Shown: positions 26,232 to 36,141, counted from the first letter of the stretch. The stretch is DNA of 64,000 bases from Rhizobium sp. BG4 (GCF_016864575.1 NZ_CP044126.1:558001-622000); one strand, 5' to 3'. The notes: generated by a model from the letters alone, not told the origin. Numbers and translations: made by a program.

Positions 26232-28063
26232 ACCGCCACCAGATGCCCCGGTGACACCTCCCTGTATTCAAGCGGCTTGATCGCATAATCGACCGGCCGG
26301 ATCGGGCTCTTGAGTTCGTCGTTAGCCGCCGCCCGCTTCTCGCGCCTGCGATCCGGGTCGGGAACCGGAACTGCCGACATCAACTTCTTCGTATAGTCGT
26401 GCTGCGGATTGCCGAAGACGGCGGCGCGGGGGCCGATCTCGACGATCTCGCCGAGATACATGACGGCGACGCGGTGGCTGACGCGCTCGACGACGGCCAT
26501 GTCGTGGGAGATGAACAGGAAGGCGAGGTTCAGGCTCTGCTGCAGGTCGAGCATCAGGTTGATCACCTGCGCCTTGATCGAGACGTCGAGCGCAGAAACG
26601 CTCTCATCGGCAACGATGACTTTCGGCTCCAGGGCAAGCGCGCGGGCGATGCAGATACGCTGCCGCTGGCCGCCGGAGAACTCGTGCGGGAAGCGGGAGG
26701 CCATGTCCGGCGTCAGGCCGACCTTGGTCAGAAGATCGGCGACGCGTTCCTTCGCCTGCTTCGCCGTTCCCATCCGGTGTTCGAGATAGGGCTCGGCAAT
26801 GGCGTCACCGACGCGGATGCGCGGGTTGAGGCTCGCAAAGGGATCCTGGAAGATCATCTGCACCGTCTTGCGCATCTCGCGCATGCCCGCCTTGTCGAGC
26901 GCCAGCACATCCTTGCCGTCGGCGATAACAGAACCGCTCTGCGCCTCGATCAGCCGCATGATGGCGCGGCCGGTCGTCGACTTGCCGCAGCCGGATTCGC
27001 CGACCAGCGACAGCGTCTCGCCGGCGTGGAGATCGAAGGAGACATTCTCGACGGCATGGACGCGGCCGGTCAGCTTGCCGAACAGGCCGGAATGGATGTC
27101 GAAGCGCTTGGTGAGGTTCCTGACCTCCAGAACCGGACGGGCGGTCGAAGCAACGGTATCGGCCGTTTCGACCGGCTTGTCGGATTCGCCGGTCGCGGTG
27201 TTGACGACGGGAAAGCGCAGCGGCCGCTCGTAGCCGGTCATCGATCCCAGAACCGGGACGGCCGAAAGCAGTGCACGCGTATAAGGGTGTTTGCCGCGAT
27301 GGAAGATATCGGCGGTCTCGCCGGTCTCCACCTGCTCGCCGCGATACATGACGACAGTGCGGTCGGCGATTTCGGCGACCACGCCCATGTCGTGGGTGAT
27401 GAAGAGAACCGAGGTGCCCTCCTCTTCCTGCAGCATCTTGATGAGGTCGAGGATCTGCCCCTGGATGGTCACGTCGAGCGCCGTCGTCGGCTCGTCGGCG
27501 ATCAGCAGCTTCGGGCGCGAGGCCAGCGCCATGGCGATCATCACACGCTGGCGCATGCCGCCGGAAAAGCGATGCGGGTATTCATCGAAACGCGAAGCGG
27601 CCGAGGGAATGCGGACCTTCTCCAGCAGGCGGATGGTCTCGGCGCGTGCCTCGGCTTTCGACATCGGCCTATGGCAGAGCAGCGCCTCGGAGATCTGGTC
27701 GCCGATCGTGAACAGCGGATTGAGCGAGGTCATCGGCTCCTGGAAGATCATCGCGACATCATTGCCGCGGACCTTGCGCATCTGCTCTTCGGGAAGAGCA
27801 AGCAGATCGCGGCCGCCGAGCATGATCTTGCCCTCGATGTGGCTGGAATCGGCCTGCAGCAGGCGCATGATCGACAGCGAGGTGACGCTCTTGCCCGAGC
27901 CACTCTCGCCGACGATCGCCACCGTCTCGCCCGGAGCGACATCGAAGGAGACATCGCGCACGACAGGCTTCCAGGTGCCATCGACGAGAAACGATGTCGT
28001 CAGATTCCGGACGGAGAGAACCGGTTCTGCCGCCGCGGTGGTTTGTGCCTGAATGCCTGCCAT
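26228..28063 (-). CDS. Dual-domain peptide-type ABC transporter ATPase (GsiA-like, DppD-DppF fusion)
   Basis: 611 residues carrying two complete ATPases. The first has Walker A GESGSGKSV at 52-60, FSGGMRQR and LLIADEPTTALD; the second has Walker [34 protein letters not shown] and an ISHDMAVVERV H-loop. The ATG at 28063 follows AAGGAGG by 7 nt; the open frame further upstream is shadow. It is the last gene of a locus whose binding protein and permeases lie at 31991-35404 with catabolic genes between, so it most likely powers that transporter. Confidence 0.94.
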   Translation of the reverse strand: MAGIQAQTTAAAEPVLSVRNLTTSFLVDGTWKPVVRDVSFDVAPGETVAIVGESGSGKSVTSLSIMRLLQADSSHIEGKIMLGGRDLLALPEEQMRKVRGNDVAMIFQEPMTSLNPLFTIGDQISEALLCHRPMSKAEARAETIRLLEKVRIPSAASRFDEYPHRFSGGMRQRVMIAMALASRPKLLIADEPTTALDVTIQGQILDLIKMLQEEEGTSVLFITHDMGVVAEIADRTVVMYRGEQVETGETADIFHRGKHPYTRALLSAVPVLGSMTGYERPLRFPVVNTATGESDKPVETADTVASTARPVLEVRNLTKRFDIHSGLFGKLTGRVHAVENVSFDLHAGETLSLVGESGCGKSTTGRAIMRLIEAQSGSVIADGKDVLALDKAGMREMRKTVQMIFQDPFASLNPRIRVGDAIAEPYLEHRMGTAKQAKERVADLLTKVGLTPDMASRFPHEFSGGQRQRICIARALALEPKVIVADESVSALDVSIKAQVINLMLDLQQSLNLAFLFISHDMAVVERVSHRVAVMYLGEIVEIGPRAAVFGNPQHDYTKKLMSAVPVPDPDRRREKRAAANDELKSPIRPVDYAIKPLEYREVSPGHLVAV

Positions 28064-28094
28064 GATCGCCTCCTTCAGAATTGCAGCTCTCGGA

Positions 28095-29291
28095 TCAATC
28101 CGGCCAGCGCAGGGCGCCGTCGAAGCGGTGCTTGCTGCGGTTTTCGATCGGTGTCGCGATGATCTCGTTGGAGGCGCGCGCCTTGTCGAGTTCCTCGCCA
28201 ATACGGCTGGCGACGATCTTTTCCTGGCCCGGATGCAGGTTGCAGGGGTCGAGGTAGAAATAGTGATGCTCGACTTCGTGATCGCGCACGATGATCGGCG
28301 GCGTGCCGCGCGCCAGCGCATCGGCGAGATCCCAGGCGGTGATGTGGGCCTCATCGGCCTTGACGATGACACGCATGCGGTCGAGCGGGTTGTTGGTCGG
28401 GTCAGGCTCGATCAGGGCGGTGACGCCGGGGCGGCCGTCGAGCGTCTGCTTCCAGAGATTGAGATAGCCCGTTTCCCGCTCGCGAATACCGGCGTGATCG
28501 CGCTTCTCCCAGGCTTCGAGCGCCGCCATGACGCCGAAGATGCTTTCCTTGCCGACCTTCATGCCGCGGCCGATGCCCATGTTCTGCAGGAAGGCGTTGC
28601 GCACCAGTTCCTTCTTGCCGGCGACGATGCCCGAGGTCGGGCCGCCCAGGAACTTGTGGCCGGAATAGAGCGCGATATCGGCCCCCTGCTCCAGGAAGAT
28701 CTTCAGATCATATTCCGAAGCCGCATCGACGATGACGGGCACGCCCTTGGCATGGGCGATCTCGACGAATTCCTTGAGGTTCAGCAGGCCGTAATCGACG
28801 ACGTGATGCGAGACGACATAGACGGCTGCGGCGGTCTTTTCGGTGATCGCATTTTCCATGTGGAAGCGATGCGTCGAAGTTGCCTGCCCGACGAGCACGA
28901 CCTTGCCACCGGCCAGACGGATCGCCTGATCGACAGGCGCGCCGTAGCTGACGACATGACCCATCTGCACGAGAACTTCGTTCTTGTCGGTGATGACTTC
29001 AGGCAGCTTTTCGATCGCCAGCAGATTGTTGCCGGTGATGGTGCCGGCGACCGCCAGCGAAATGCCAGCCGAGCAGGACGCGGTGACGAAACCGGCCTCG
29101 CCGCCCGTCAGCCGGGCAATGACGGCGCTCGCCTTGCGCTGCAGATCGTTGACCTCGACGAATTGCGGCAGGATCGACGACATGGCGGCGATCGCCTCGG
29201 GAACGACGATCGATGCGCCGAGGCTGGTCATGGTGCCGGAAACGTTGATGACCGGGCGAAGGCCGATCGACGGGCGGATGTCATCAGACAT
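28095..29291 (-). CDS. SelA-like PLP-dependent enzyme (ammonia-lyase/aldolase type)
   Basis: About 398 residues of the SelA-like fold-type-I PLP family. [15 protein letters not shown] and [20 protein letters not shown] form the cofactor-binding start; the PLP Lys is in [15 protein letters not shown]. No selenocysteine gene is nearby, and this subfamily includes D-glucosaminate-6-phosphate ammonia-lyase and aldolase-type enzymes rather than selenium transferase. The ATG 29291 has GGAGAC 5 nt upstream. Neighbouring RidA (removes reactive enamines made by PLP ammonia-lyases) and the amidohydrolase support a beta-elimination on an amino acid released by deacylation. Confidence 0.88.
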   Translation of the reverse strand: MSDDIRPSIGLRPVINVSGTMTSLGASIVVPEAIAAMSSILPQFVEVNDLQRKASAVIARLTGGEAGFVTASCSAGISLAVAGTITGNNLLAIEKLPEVITDKNEVLVQMGHVVSYGAPVDQAIRLAGGKVVLVGQATSTHRFHMENAITEKTAAAVYVVSHHVVDYGLLNLKEFVEIAHAKGVPVIVDAASEYDLKIFLEQGADIALYSGHKFLGGPTSGIVAGKKELVRNAFLQNMGIGRGMKVGKESIFGVMAALEAWEKRDHAGIRERETGYLNLWKQTLDGRPGVTALIEPDPTNNPLDRMRVIVKADEAHITAWDLADALARGTPPIIVRDHEVEHHYFYLDPCNLHPGQEKIVASRIGEELDKARASNEIIATPIENRSKHRFDGALRWPD

Positions 29292-29396
29292 TGTTGTCTC
29301 CAATTTCGAGTGCTTGGTCACATGGGGTGTTGCGATTTGCCTCAGTGACAGCTATGCCATAGTAATGTAATAAACTCGCATCTGCATACGAGGGAC

Positions 29397-30239
29397 GTGG
29401 AATTGGACGGCAAGACATCATCTCCGGTTTACTCCGAAGACAACACCTCCGCCGAAGAGACCGGCAGCGAAAAGACCGCACGCCGCTCGCGCGTGAGCGG
29501 CATCGACCGTGCTCTGCAGGTGATTGATTACCTTTACGAAACCGGATCGCCCGCGGGTGTCTACGCGATCGCCAAGGCGGTCAAGGCGCCGCTTTCGACG
29601 GTCTATGTGATCGTCGACGACCTGGTCGAGAAGAACATGCTGACGCGCAATACGGATGGCTCCGTATGGCTTGGACCGCGGCTCTACCACTACGGCCTGG
29701 CCTATGCCCGCTCGCTGGATTTCATGAGCGTTGCCACCCATGAAATGCACGATCTCTGCCGCGAAGCCGGCGAGACCGTGCAGGTCTGCGGCCGCGACGG
29801 CGATTACATGCTGGTGCTCGCCATGGCCGACGGCCCGAGCCATTTCCAGGTGGCATCGCGCGTCGGAACGCGCGTGCCGCTGAACTGGACGGCGTCCGGC
29901 CGCCTGCTTGCCGGCCATCTGCCGGAGGCCGAGCGTGTCGAGCTCTTCAAGCGCTGCGCCAAGACCTCGCCGACGGGACGCGCCGAGATGGATGCCGAAG
30001 TGCTGTCGAGCTCGGCGGGCGCCGCTTTCGACGCGCGCCTGTCGATCCAGGCCGGTGAATCGGACTATGCGGTTGCCTGCATCGCCTCGCCGATCTGCGA
30101 CCGTGACGGCGAATGCGTTGCCACCATCTCCATCGTCCTTCCGGAACAGAAGGCCTTTTCGGACGAGAACCGCTACACGGCGCATGTGCGCGCGTCGGCG
30201 GAACGCATCGAAAAGATCATGGGCTGGCGCAACCACTGA
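29397..30239 (+). CDS. IclR-family transcriptional regulator
   Basis: About 280 residues. After a low-complexity Ser/Thr/Glu leader (1-35) comes the winged helix (SGIDRALQVIDYLYETGSPAGVYAIAKAVKAPLSTVYVIVDDLVEKNML), then the GAF-like ligand domain (WLGPRLYHYGLAYARS onward). The GTG at 29397 is the longest start; the TTG at 29403 has better spacing from GAGGGA. It is the only rightward gene inside a leftward transporter and catabolic locus, so it is its probable regulator. It converges on the RidA gene with 9 nt between stops. Confidence 0.93.
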   Translation: MELDGKTSSPVYSEDNTSAEETGSEKTARRSRVSGIDRALQVIDYLYETGSPAGVYAIAKAVKAPLSTVYVIVDDLVEKNMLTRNTDGSVWLGPRLYHYGLAYARSLDFMSVATHEMHDLCREAGETVQVCGRDGDYMLVLAMADGPSHFQVASRVGTRVPLNWTASGRLLAGHLPEAERVELFKRCAKTSPTGRAEMDAEVLSSSAGAAFDARLSIQAGESDYAVACIASPICDRDGECVATISIVLPEQKAFSDENRYTAHVRASAERIEKIMGWRNH

Positions 30240-30248
30240 CGTCTCCCT

Positions 30249-30761
30249 TCAGTCCCTGAGCGCGACGATCGCTTCGATCTCGACGGTGATATTGCCGGGA
30301 AGCGAGCCGAAGCCGACAGCCGAACGGGCATGCTGGCCGGCTTCCTCGCCGAAAACGTCGTTGAAGAGGTCGGAGCAGCCGTTGATGACGCTCGGATGAT
30401 CGAGGAAGTCAGGCACGGCATTGACCATGCCGAGCAGCTTGACGACGCGCTTGACGCGCGAGAGATCGCCCAGCGCATCCTGCATGACGGCGAGCAGGTT
30501 GATGCCCGTCAGCCGCGCATGCTTGTAGGCGTCCTCGACGCCGACAGTGCCGCCGACCTTGCCGGTGTGCAGAAAGCCATCGGCTTCCCGCGGCCCCTGG
30601 CCGGAGAGATAGAGAATATTGCCCTCGATGACATGCGTCACGAAGTTGGCGATCGGCGGCGGCGCCGGCGGCAGGGCGATGCCGAGCGCGGCCAGCCTTT
30701 CGGCAGGCGTGCCCGAGATCTTGGCGGTAGCTGGAGACGTGTTCACGTAGGCTCCTGTCAT
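30249..30761 (-). CDS. RidA/YjgF-family enamine/imine deaminase
   Basis: 170 residues: ILYLSGQGPREADGFLHTGKVGG, VEDAYKHARLTGINLLAVMQDALGDLSRVKRVVKLLGMVNAV and the late GEEAGQHARSAVGFGSLPGNITVEIEAIVAL are the YjgF/RidA core, with the ligand-binding Arg in ARSAVG. RidA proteins hydrolyse 2-aminoacrylate-type intermediates made by PLP lyases, matching the SelA-like gene. The N-terminal 35 residues are longer than in housekeeping RidA (about 130 residues). It lies 20 nt after the amidohydrolase gene. Confidence 0.92.
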   Translation of the reverse strand: MTGAYVNTSPATAKISGTPAERLAALGIALPPAPPPIANFVTHVIEGNILYLSGQGPREADGFLHTGKVGGTVGVEDAYKHARLTGINLLAVMQDALGDLSRVKRVVKLLGMVNAVPDFLDHPSVINGCSDLFNDVFGEEAGQHARSAVGFGSLPGNITVEIEAIVALRD

Positions 30762-30781
30762 GCGATTTCTGTTTTCTTCTC

Positions 30782-31990
30782 TTAGCGGTAGGAATAGCCG
30801 TGGCTGTGACGAACCAGCCTGCGGGCGCGGGGGATGTAACGGCTGGCGGTGATTGCCTCGCTGCCGATGACGGCGTAGCGCGGCTCGAACAGCTTGTTGA
30901 GCACCGAGACGTCACCGTTGGAATCGGTCGCCTCGATATCGGAGTCGATCAGATCGAAGATGGTGAAATCGGCACGCTGACCGACGGCCAGGCGGTTTTC
31001 CATCGACAGCTTGATGACCGATGCCGGGTGATGGGTGACGGCTTCGACGACCTTGTCGAAGGGCATGCCGACCGAGAGCAGCTTCGACATCGTCGTCGCC
31101 AGATCCCAGACAGGGAAGTTCATCGAGTGGCCGTGCAGGTCGGTCGAGATCGAGAACGGTAACAGGCCGCGATTGATCGCCGCTTCCGCCACCTTGAAGG
31201 AGAAGGACGCGCCGCCATGGCCGATATCGAGGCGGATGCCTTCACCGGCGCAGCGCTCGGCGAGATTGAAGAGATCCTCGTCTTCCATGATGCTCGAACC
31301 CGCCTTGCCGTTGAAGCAATGGGTGACGACGTCGCCGGGACCGAGAATTTCCAAGACCTCGTCATAGAGCGCCGGCGGCTCGCCGACATGCACCATCATC
31401 GGGATCTTCAGGATCTTCGAGATCTTCTTGCCGAGCTTGACCGGGGTGACGCCCCAGGAGCCGGTGATGACGTGGCTGGCGCGCACCTTCAGGCCGACGA
31501 TATGCTCGCTGTTTTCGGCATAGCATTCGAGGATGCGATCGAGATCGATATCCTTGATGTCACGCAGTTCGGTCACGCGGTTGCAGGCGACGAGGCCGAT
31601 GGACCCGAGGTTCAGGAATGCCTTGATGCGCTCCCTGGATGGCTCGATGATGTATTCGCGGAAGCCGTGAAAATTGGCTTCGCCGGCCGATCCCGCATCG
31701 ACGAGGGTGGTGACGCCGCGCTCGGCGCCGCATTCCGACGGGCGGATCGAGATATCGGTGCCGCCATGCCAGATATGGACGTGCAGATCGACCCAGCCGG
31801 GCGAAATCCAGGCGCCCTTGCCATCGACGCGCGTCACGTCATCGCCAACGGCGAGCTGCTGGCCGATCTTGGCGATCTTGCCCTCGCCATCGACAAGGAT
31901 ATCGACGGCGCCAGCGGGCGTATCGGCGCCGAATGCCATCGGCTTCACATTGGTGAGGAGGAGCGGCTTGGCCGCTTTATCACCGGTCAT
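30782..31990 (-). CDS. Amidohydrolase/deacetylase, cog3964 type
   Basis: 402 residues of the amidohydrolase superfamily: HxH metal site in DLHVHIWHG, a Lys in GLKVRASHV at the carboxylated-Lys position, metal His in MMVHVGEPP and THCFNGK, and the catalytic Asp in STDLHGHS. This is the binuclear cog3964 group; as far as I recall, Agrobacterium and Ochrobactrum members hydrolyse acetyl-(R)-mandelate in vitro and co-occur with SelA-like genes, but the true substrate is unsettled. Its ATG directly follows the DppC stop, so it is co-transcribed with the transporter. Deacylation of an imported N-acyl amino acid or O-acyl hydroxy acid is the inference. Confidence 0.92.
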   Translation of the reverse strand: MTGDKAAKPLLLTNVKPMAFGADTPAGAVDILVDGEGKIAKIGQQLAVGDDVTRVDGKGAWISPGWVDLHVHIWHGGTDISIRPSECGAERGVTTLVDAGSAGEANFHGFREYIIEPSRERIKAFLNLGSIGLVACNRVTELRDIKDIDLDRILECYAENSEHIVGLKVRASHVITGSWGVTPVKLGKKISKILKIPMMVHVGEPPALYDEVLEILGPGDVVTHCFNGKAGSSIMEDEDLFNLAERCAGEGIRLDIGHGGASFSFKVAEAAINRGLLPFSISTDLHGHSMNFPVWDLATTMSKLLSVGMPFDKVVEAVTHHPASVIKLSMENRLAVGQRADFTIFDLIDSDIEATDSNGDVSVLNKLFEPRYAVIGSEAITASRYIPRARRLVRHSHGYSYR

Positions 31991-32860
31991 TTACAAGTCC
32001 TTTCGAAGTTTGGGATCGAGCATGTCGCGCAGACCGTCACCGACCATCTGGAGCGAGAGCACGGAGAGAATGATGGCGACACCCGGAAACAGCGTCATCC
32101 AGTCGGCCTGGCCGATATATTGGCGGCCGGCCGCAATCATGGTTCCCCAGGTCGGGATTTCCGGGCTGACGCCGAGGCCGAGGAAGGAGAGCCCGGCCTC
32201 GGCGAGCATGGCGCTGGCAAACAGGAAGGTCGCCTGCACCAGGATCGGCGACAGGAGGTTCCTCAGCACATGGCGCGTCATGATGTGGAAGGTGGAAATG
32301 CCCAGCGCCTGGGCCGCCTCGACATAGGGCAGCTCGCGGATGACAAGCGTCGAGGCGCGGACGATGCGGGCGAGACGCGGCGCATAGACGATCGACAGCG
32401 CGACGATGACGGTCGTCAGCGATGGGCCGAGTGCCGCAACCAGCGCGATCGCGAGCAGAATGTCGGGGAAGGCCATCATCGCATCGATCAGGCGGGCGAT
32501 CGGCGTATCGAGCTTCTTGAAAAAGCCGGCGAGCAGACCGAGCGTCACGCCGATCACCGCCGACAGGGCGACAACGGCCGCACCGACCAGCAGCGACAAC
32601 CGTCCGGCAAAGATGGTGCGCGACAGCACATCACGACCGAACTCGTCGGTGCCGAAGAAATAGGTTCCGCTCGGCGGCTTCAGCCGGTTGACGATCGAGA
32701 GCTTCGACGGCGAATAGGGCGCAACCCATGGCGCGAAGATCGCCAGCAGCACGAAGACGACGAGGATCAGGACGCCGAAGGCGACCGTCTTGCGCTTCAG
32801 GAAGCGGCGGATGAACTTGCGGCCTTCGCTTTCGGCCGGCTTGATCGCGATATCGCTCAT
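31991..32860 (-). CDS. ABC transporter permease, DppC type
   Basis: 289 residues with a basic N-terminal RRFLKRKTVAFG, a first helix at about 28-48, the YFFGTDEFGRDVLSRTIFAGRLSL DppC segment and the EAA loop LPYVEAAQALGISTFHIMTRHVLRN. It overlaps the DppB start codon region by one base and is followed at once by the amidohydrolase, tying uptake to hydrolysis. Confidence 0.94.
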   Translation of the reverse strand: MSDIAIKPAESEGRKFIRRFLKRKTVAFGVLILVVFVLLAIFAPWVAPYSPSKLSIVNRLKPPSGTYFFGTDEFGRDVLSRTIFAGRLSLLVGAAVVALSAVIGVTLGLLAGFFKKLDTPIARLIDAMMAFPDILLAIALVAALGPSLTTVIVALSIVYAPRLARIVRASTLVIRELPYVEAAQALGISTFHIMTRHVLRNLLSPILVQATFLFASAMLAEAGLSFLGLGVSPEIPTWGTMIAAGRQYIGQADWMTLFPGVAIILSVLSLQMVGDGLRDMLDPKLRKDL

Positions 32861-33801
32861 CAGTAGCGCACCCTCGGATCGACCAGCAAATAGAGCATGT
32901 CGATTGCAAAATTGATCAGGACGTAGAGGGCGGCGATGACCAGCAGCGCGCCCTGGATGACCGGATAGTCGCGGCGAAGAACGGCCGAGACGACGAGATT
33001 GCCGACGCCTGGAAGACCGAAGACGGTCTCGGTCACCACTGCGCCGGAGATCAGGACGGCAGCCGTCAGGCCAAGCACGGTCAGGATCGGGATCAGGGCG
33101 TTCTTCAACGCGTGCTTGAGGATCACCTTGCGCTCGATCAGGCCCTTGGCACGGGCCGTGCGGATATAATCGTCGCCGAGCACGTCGAGCATCGAGGCGC
33201 GGGTAAAGCGCAGGATCAGCGCCGAGGAAACGATGCCGAGTGCGAAGGCAGGCAGCGTCAGGTGATACATCCGGTCGAGGAAGGTCGAGCCGGGACCGCC
33301 ATAGCCCGAGACCGGAAACATGCCGAAACGGACGGCGAAAATCTGCATCAGGATCAGGCCGAGCCAGAAGCTCGGGATGCTCGCCGCAAACATCGCAAGC
33401 GTCGTCGCCGCCTGATCGACGAAGGAGCCGCGCCGGTAGGCGGCGTAGATGCCGATCGGCAGGGCGATGATACTGGCAATGGCAAGCGAGAAGATCGTCA
33501 GGAAGAAGGTCGGTTCGGCACGATCGAGAAGTGCCGAAGTCACCGGCATGTTCAGGAAGATCGACTGGCCGAGATCGCCCCTCAGGAGCTGACCGACATA
33601 ATAGATGTATTGGACGCCGAGAGACCGGTCGAGGCCGAGGCTGGCGCGCAGATCGGCAATATCCTGCGACGTCGCATCAGGGCCGAGCATGACGGCAGCC
33701 GGATCGCCGGGCGTGACGCGCACGATGACGAAGACGATCGTGACGACGAGGAACATCACGACGATCATGCCTGCAAGGCGCTGGAGGATGTAGCGTATCA
33801 T
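32860..33801 (-). CDS. ABC transporter permease, DppB type
   Basis: 313 residues from the ATG at 33801 (MIRYILQRLAG). The RVTPGDPAAVMLGPDATSQD segment and the EAA loop DDYIRTARAKGLIERKVILKHALKNALIP are diagnostic. The frame is open 57 codons further upstream, but that part is Arg/Ser-rich and runs against the binding-protein end, so it is excluded. Confidence 0.94.
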   Translation of the reverse strand: MIRYILQRLAGMIVVMFLVVTIVFVIVRVTPGDPAAVMLGPDATSQDIADLRASLGLDRSLGVQYIYYVGQLLRGDLGQSIFLNMPVTSALLDRAEPTFFLTIFSLAIASIIALPIGIYAAYRRGSFVDQAATTLAMFAASIPSFWLGLILMQIFAVRFGMFPVSGYGGPGSTFLDRMYHLTLPAFALGIVSSALILRFTRASMLDVLGDDYIRTARAKGLIERKVILKHALKNALIPILTVLGLTAAVLISGAVVTETVFGLPGVGNLVVSAVLRRDYPVIQGALLVIAALYVLINFAIDMLYLLVDPRVRY

Positions 33802-33877
33802 GGATCCGTCTCTGTGCCGCCAGGCACGATGGAAGAAGGATACCGGCGCGAACGCACCGGTATCCTGCGATGGGTCG

Positions 33878-35404
33878 TTACTTCTTGATGGACGCGTTCC
33901 AGAAGTACGGCCACGGAGCCGGATCGACGCCTTCGAGCTTGTTCGACTTCGCCGAAACAGCGTTGAAATCACCGATCTTCATGTAGGGCAGCTCGTCATA
34001 CATCGCCTTCTGAACATCGGCCCAGAGCGCGATGCGCTTCTGCGGATCGACTTCCGAGGTGAAGGCATCGACGGTCGCCTTGCGTGCCGGCGTATCCCAC
34101 CAGCCGGGCGAGCTCGGCGAGAGCGAGCCGATCAGCGCCGGCTCGGGCAGGAACGGGCTGTGGGTGATGTAGATGTCCCAGAGCTTCGGATCGGTGCGGC
34201 GCTGTGTCAGCGTTGCCCAGTCGACGACCTGCAGGTCGACGGTGAAGCCCGCCATCTTCAGGTATTCGGCGGCAACCTGCGCCATCTTGTAATGGAACTC
34301 GTACTGGCGGCTCGTCAGGATGCGGATCGGCTCGCCGTTGTAGCCTGCCGCCTTGGCGGCCGTGGCAGCGCCTTCCGGATCGGCGACATTGTAATTGCCT
34401 TCAATGCCTGCATCGGTGTTCCAGGCGAAGGGCTTCGGATAGATATCGCCGTCGAGCGCGTAGAAATCCGTGCTGCCGAAGGCCGCTGCCAGCATGTCTT
34501 CCATGCTGAGCGCCTGGCGGATCGCCTTGCGGACCTCGACATTCTTGGCAATGCCTTCCTTGGTATTGAAGACGAAGACCGGATAGCCGAAGGGCTTCAG
34601 GATGACCGGCTGCGAGGCGCTCGATCCCTTCAGCTTGTCGAAGGATTCGACCGGGATGGAGTCGACATAATCATACTGGCCGGAGACCGCCGCCTCGACG
34701 CGGGTATTGGCATCCGGAACCGGCACGAAGCGGATTTCGTCGAGATACTGGTGACGGGCGCCGCCGTAACCAGTGCTCTCGCCATCACGCGACTTGTAGC
34801 CGTCGAAGCGCACCAGCTGGATATACTGGTCCGCCTTGCGTTCCTTGAGCATGTAGGGGCCGGTGCCGATGAATTCCTTCATCGGCTCGTCCTGCTTTTC
34901 GGACGGAATGATGATGGCGGCGGAATTGTTGAAGGCGAGCAGCGAGGTCAGCGGCGCATAGGGCTGCTTCAGCGTGATCTTGACGGTCGCCGGATCGACG
35001 GCGGCGATGGAATCGATGAAGCCCGCGACCTGCTTGCCGCGCGAAGCGATCTTCGTCCAGCGATTGAGCGAGGCGACGACGTCATCGGAGGTCATGTCCG
35101 TATTGTCGTGGAACTTGATGCCGGTGCGCAGCTTGATCGTATAGGTCTTACCGTCGGCGCTAATTTCCGGCAGGCTCTCGGCCAGCAGCGGCGTGACGTT
35201 CCAGCTCTTGTCGAACGTATAGAGCGTTTCGAAAATGTGCTGCGTGACGATGCCGACCAGATCGGCGGTCGAGGACATCGGGTCGAGCGTCGGCGGCTCG
35301 CCGATCGTCGCGACGTTGATGACGCCACCCTTTTCCTGAGCCATCATCGTTGTTGGCAGAGCGACCAGCGCAGTGCCAAGAAGGAAAGCGACAAGAGTCT
35401 TCAT
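33878..35404 (-). CDS. Periplasmic binding protein, family 5 (peptide/opine type)
   Basis: 508 residues with a 22-residue signal peptide (MKTLVAFLLGTALVALPTTMMA, cut before QEKGG). GEPPTLDPMSSTADLVGIVTQHIFETLYTFD and IKFHDNTDMTSDDVVASLNRW are the family-5 signature. The mature protein is of normal length. It is the first gene of the leftward transporter/catabolic operon; about 50 nt upstream is an AT-rich stretch likely to hold the promoter and an IclR site. Confidence 0.93.
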   Translation of the reverse strand: MKTLVAFLLGTALVALPTTMMAQEKGGVINVATIGEPPTLDPMSSTADLVGIVTQHIFETLYTFDKSWNVTPLLAESLPEISADGKTYTIKLRTGIKFHDNTDMTSDDVVASLNRWTKIASRGKQVAGFIDSIAAVDPATVKITLKQPYAPLTSLLAFNNSAAIIIPSEKQDEPMKEFIGTGPYMLKERKADQYIQLVRFDGYKSRDGESTGYGGARHQYLDEIRFVPVPDANTRVEAAVSGQYDYVDSIPVESFDKLKGSSASQPVILKPFGYPVFVFNTKEGIAKNVEVRKAIRQALSMEDMLAAAFGSTDFYALDGDIYPKPFAWNTDAGIEGNYNVADPEGAATAAKAAGYNGEPIRILTSRQYEFHYKMAQVAAEYLKMAGFTVDLQVVDWATLTQRRTDPKLWDIYITHSPFLPEPALIGSLSPSSPGWWDTPARKATVDAFTSEVDPQKRIALWADVQKAMYDELPYMKIGDFNAVSAKSNKLEGVDPAPWPYFWNASIKK

Positions 35405-35612
35405 TTCATGCTCCCGGTTTGTTGTTCCGCAATTATGTTATATCAGGTTTTATAATAGAATATCTGCGGAAGTGGTCCTGTCAACCGGGAAAGTGGCTCT
35501 ATGAGCAGAAATGAAAAGAGTCCGCTTATGGACGGAGATGCCGGGCATCGCCCCTCTTGCGCCGAGGGGAGCGCCATGCGATTGCGCGGCAGCATTTGGA
35601 GGCGGACGAGCT

Positions 35613-36104
35613 ATGACACCATCCCGATATTCCGATTTTGCCGAGGACATGAAGGCCCGTTTGGCCGATCTTCACGAGCGCGGAGACCGCTACCAGACCT
35701 TCGATCTGCATGTGGAACTCGCCATGGGCTCAAATCTGCTCGTCTATGAAATGCGCAAGCAGAAGGGGCAGATCGATACGATGGCCTATGCCCGCACGGC
35801 CGATGGCGACCGACCGGTTTCTCCCGCGGCCGCCTATGAGCGCGTCCTGTCGTTTCTGGCGATGCAGCACCATATCGCGCTGTCGGGCGAGCCGATGATC
35901 AAGCTGCACGAGGACTATCCGCATGCGGTGATCAATGTCGAACTGCGAGCGAAGGGCGCGCCGTCGAAGAGCTCTACCAGGATGATCCTCGTCGGCGTCG
36001 ACGATGCCGAAGATGCCGGGCGCTATGTGGCGGCGAGCGGAGAGCCTCGCGGGGTCGTCAGCAGCAGGCCCTATGCCTCGAAGCGGCTCTGGGAATGGAA
36101 ATGA
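35613..36104 (+). CDS. Hypothetical protein, unknown function
   Basis: 163 residues from the ATG at 35613 (MTPSRYSDFAEDMKARLADLHERG), with GGAGG about 10 nt upstream. Mixed alpha/beta composition, no signal peptide or membrane helix; a notable VELAMGSNLLVYEMRKQKGQIDTMAYARTADG strand-rich core and a basic C-terminus SRPYASKRLWEWK. I do not recognise it. The frame reaches 35511 upstream but that part looks untranslated. Confidence 0.65.
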   Translation: MTPSRYSDFAEDMKARLADLHERGDRYQTFDLHVELAMGSNLLVYEMRKQKGQIDTMAYARTADGDRPVSPAAAYERVLSFLAMQHHIALSGEPMIKLHEDYPHAVINVELRAKGAPSKSSTRMILVGVDDAEDAGRYVAASGEPRGVVSSRPYASKRLWEWK

Positions 36105-36141
36105 GACGCCCGCGCGCGATGGCTCGGCCACGCAGCGCATA

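Noticed and set aside
26399-28162. 587-codon plus-strand frame opposite the dual ABC ATPase
   Set aside because: Low-complexity His/Asp/Gly/Arg-rich translation with no recognisable motif; the opposite frame has two complete ATPase domains.
28095-29291. True selenocysteine synthase (SelA)
   Set aside because: No selB, selC or selD is nearby and the operon is catabolic; the SelA-like lyase/aldolase subfamily fits better.
31217-35455. Long plus-strand frames (31217-32866, 33800-35455) opposite permease and binding-protein genes
   Set aside because: The minus-strand genes carry signal peptide, EAA loops and family signatures; the plus frames carry none.
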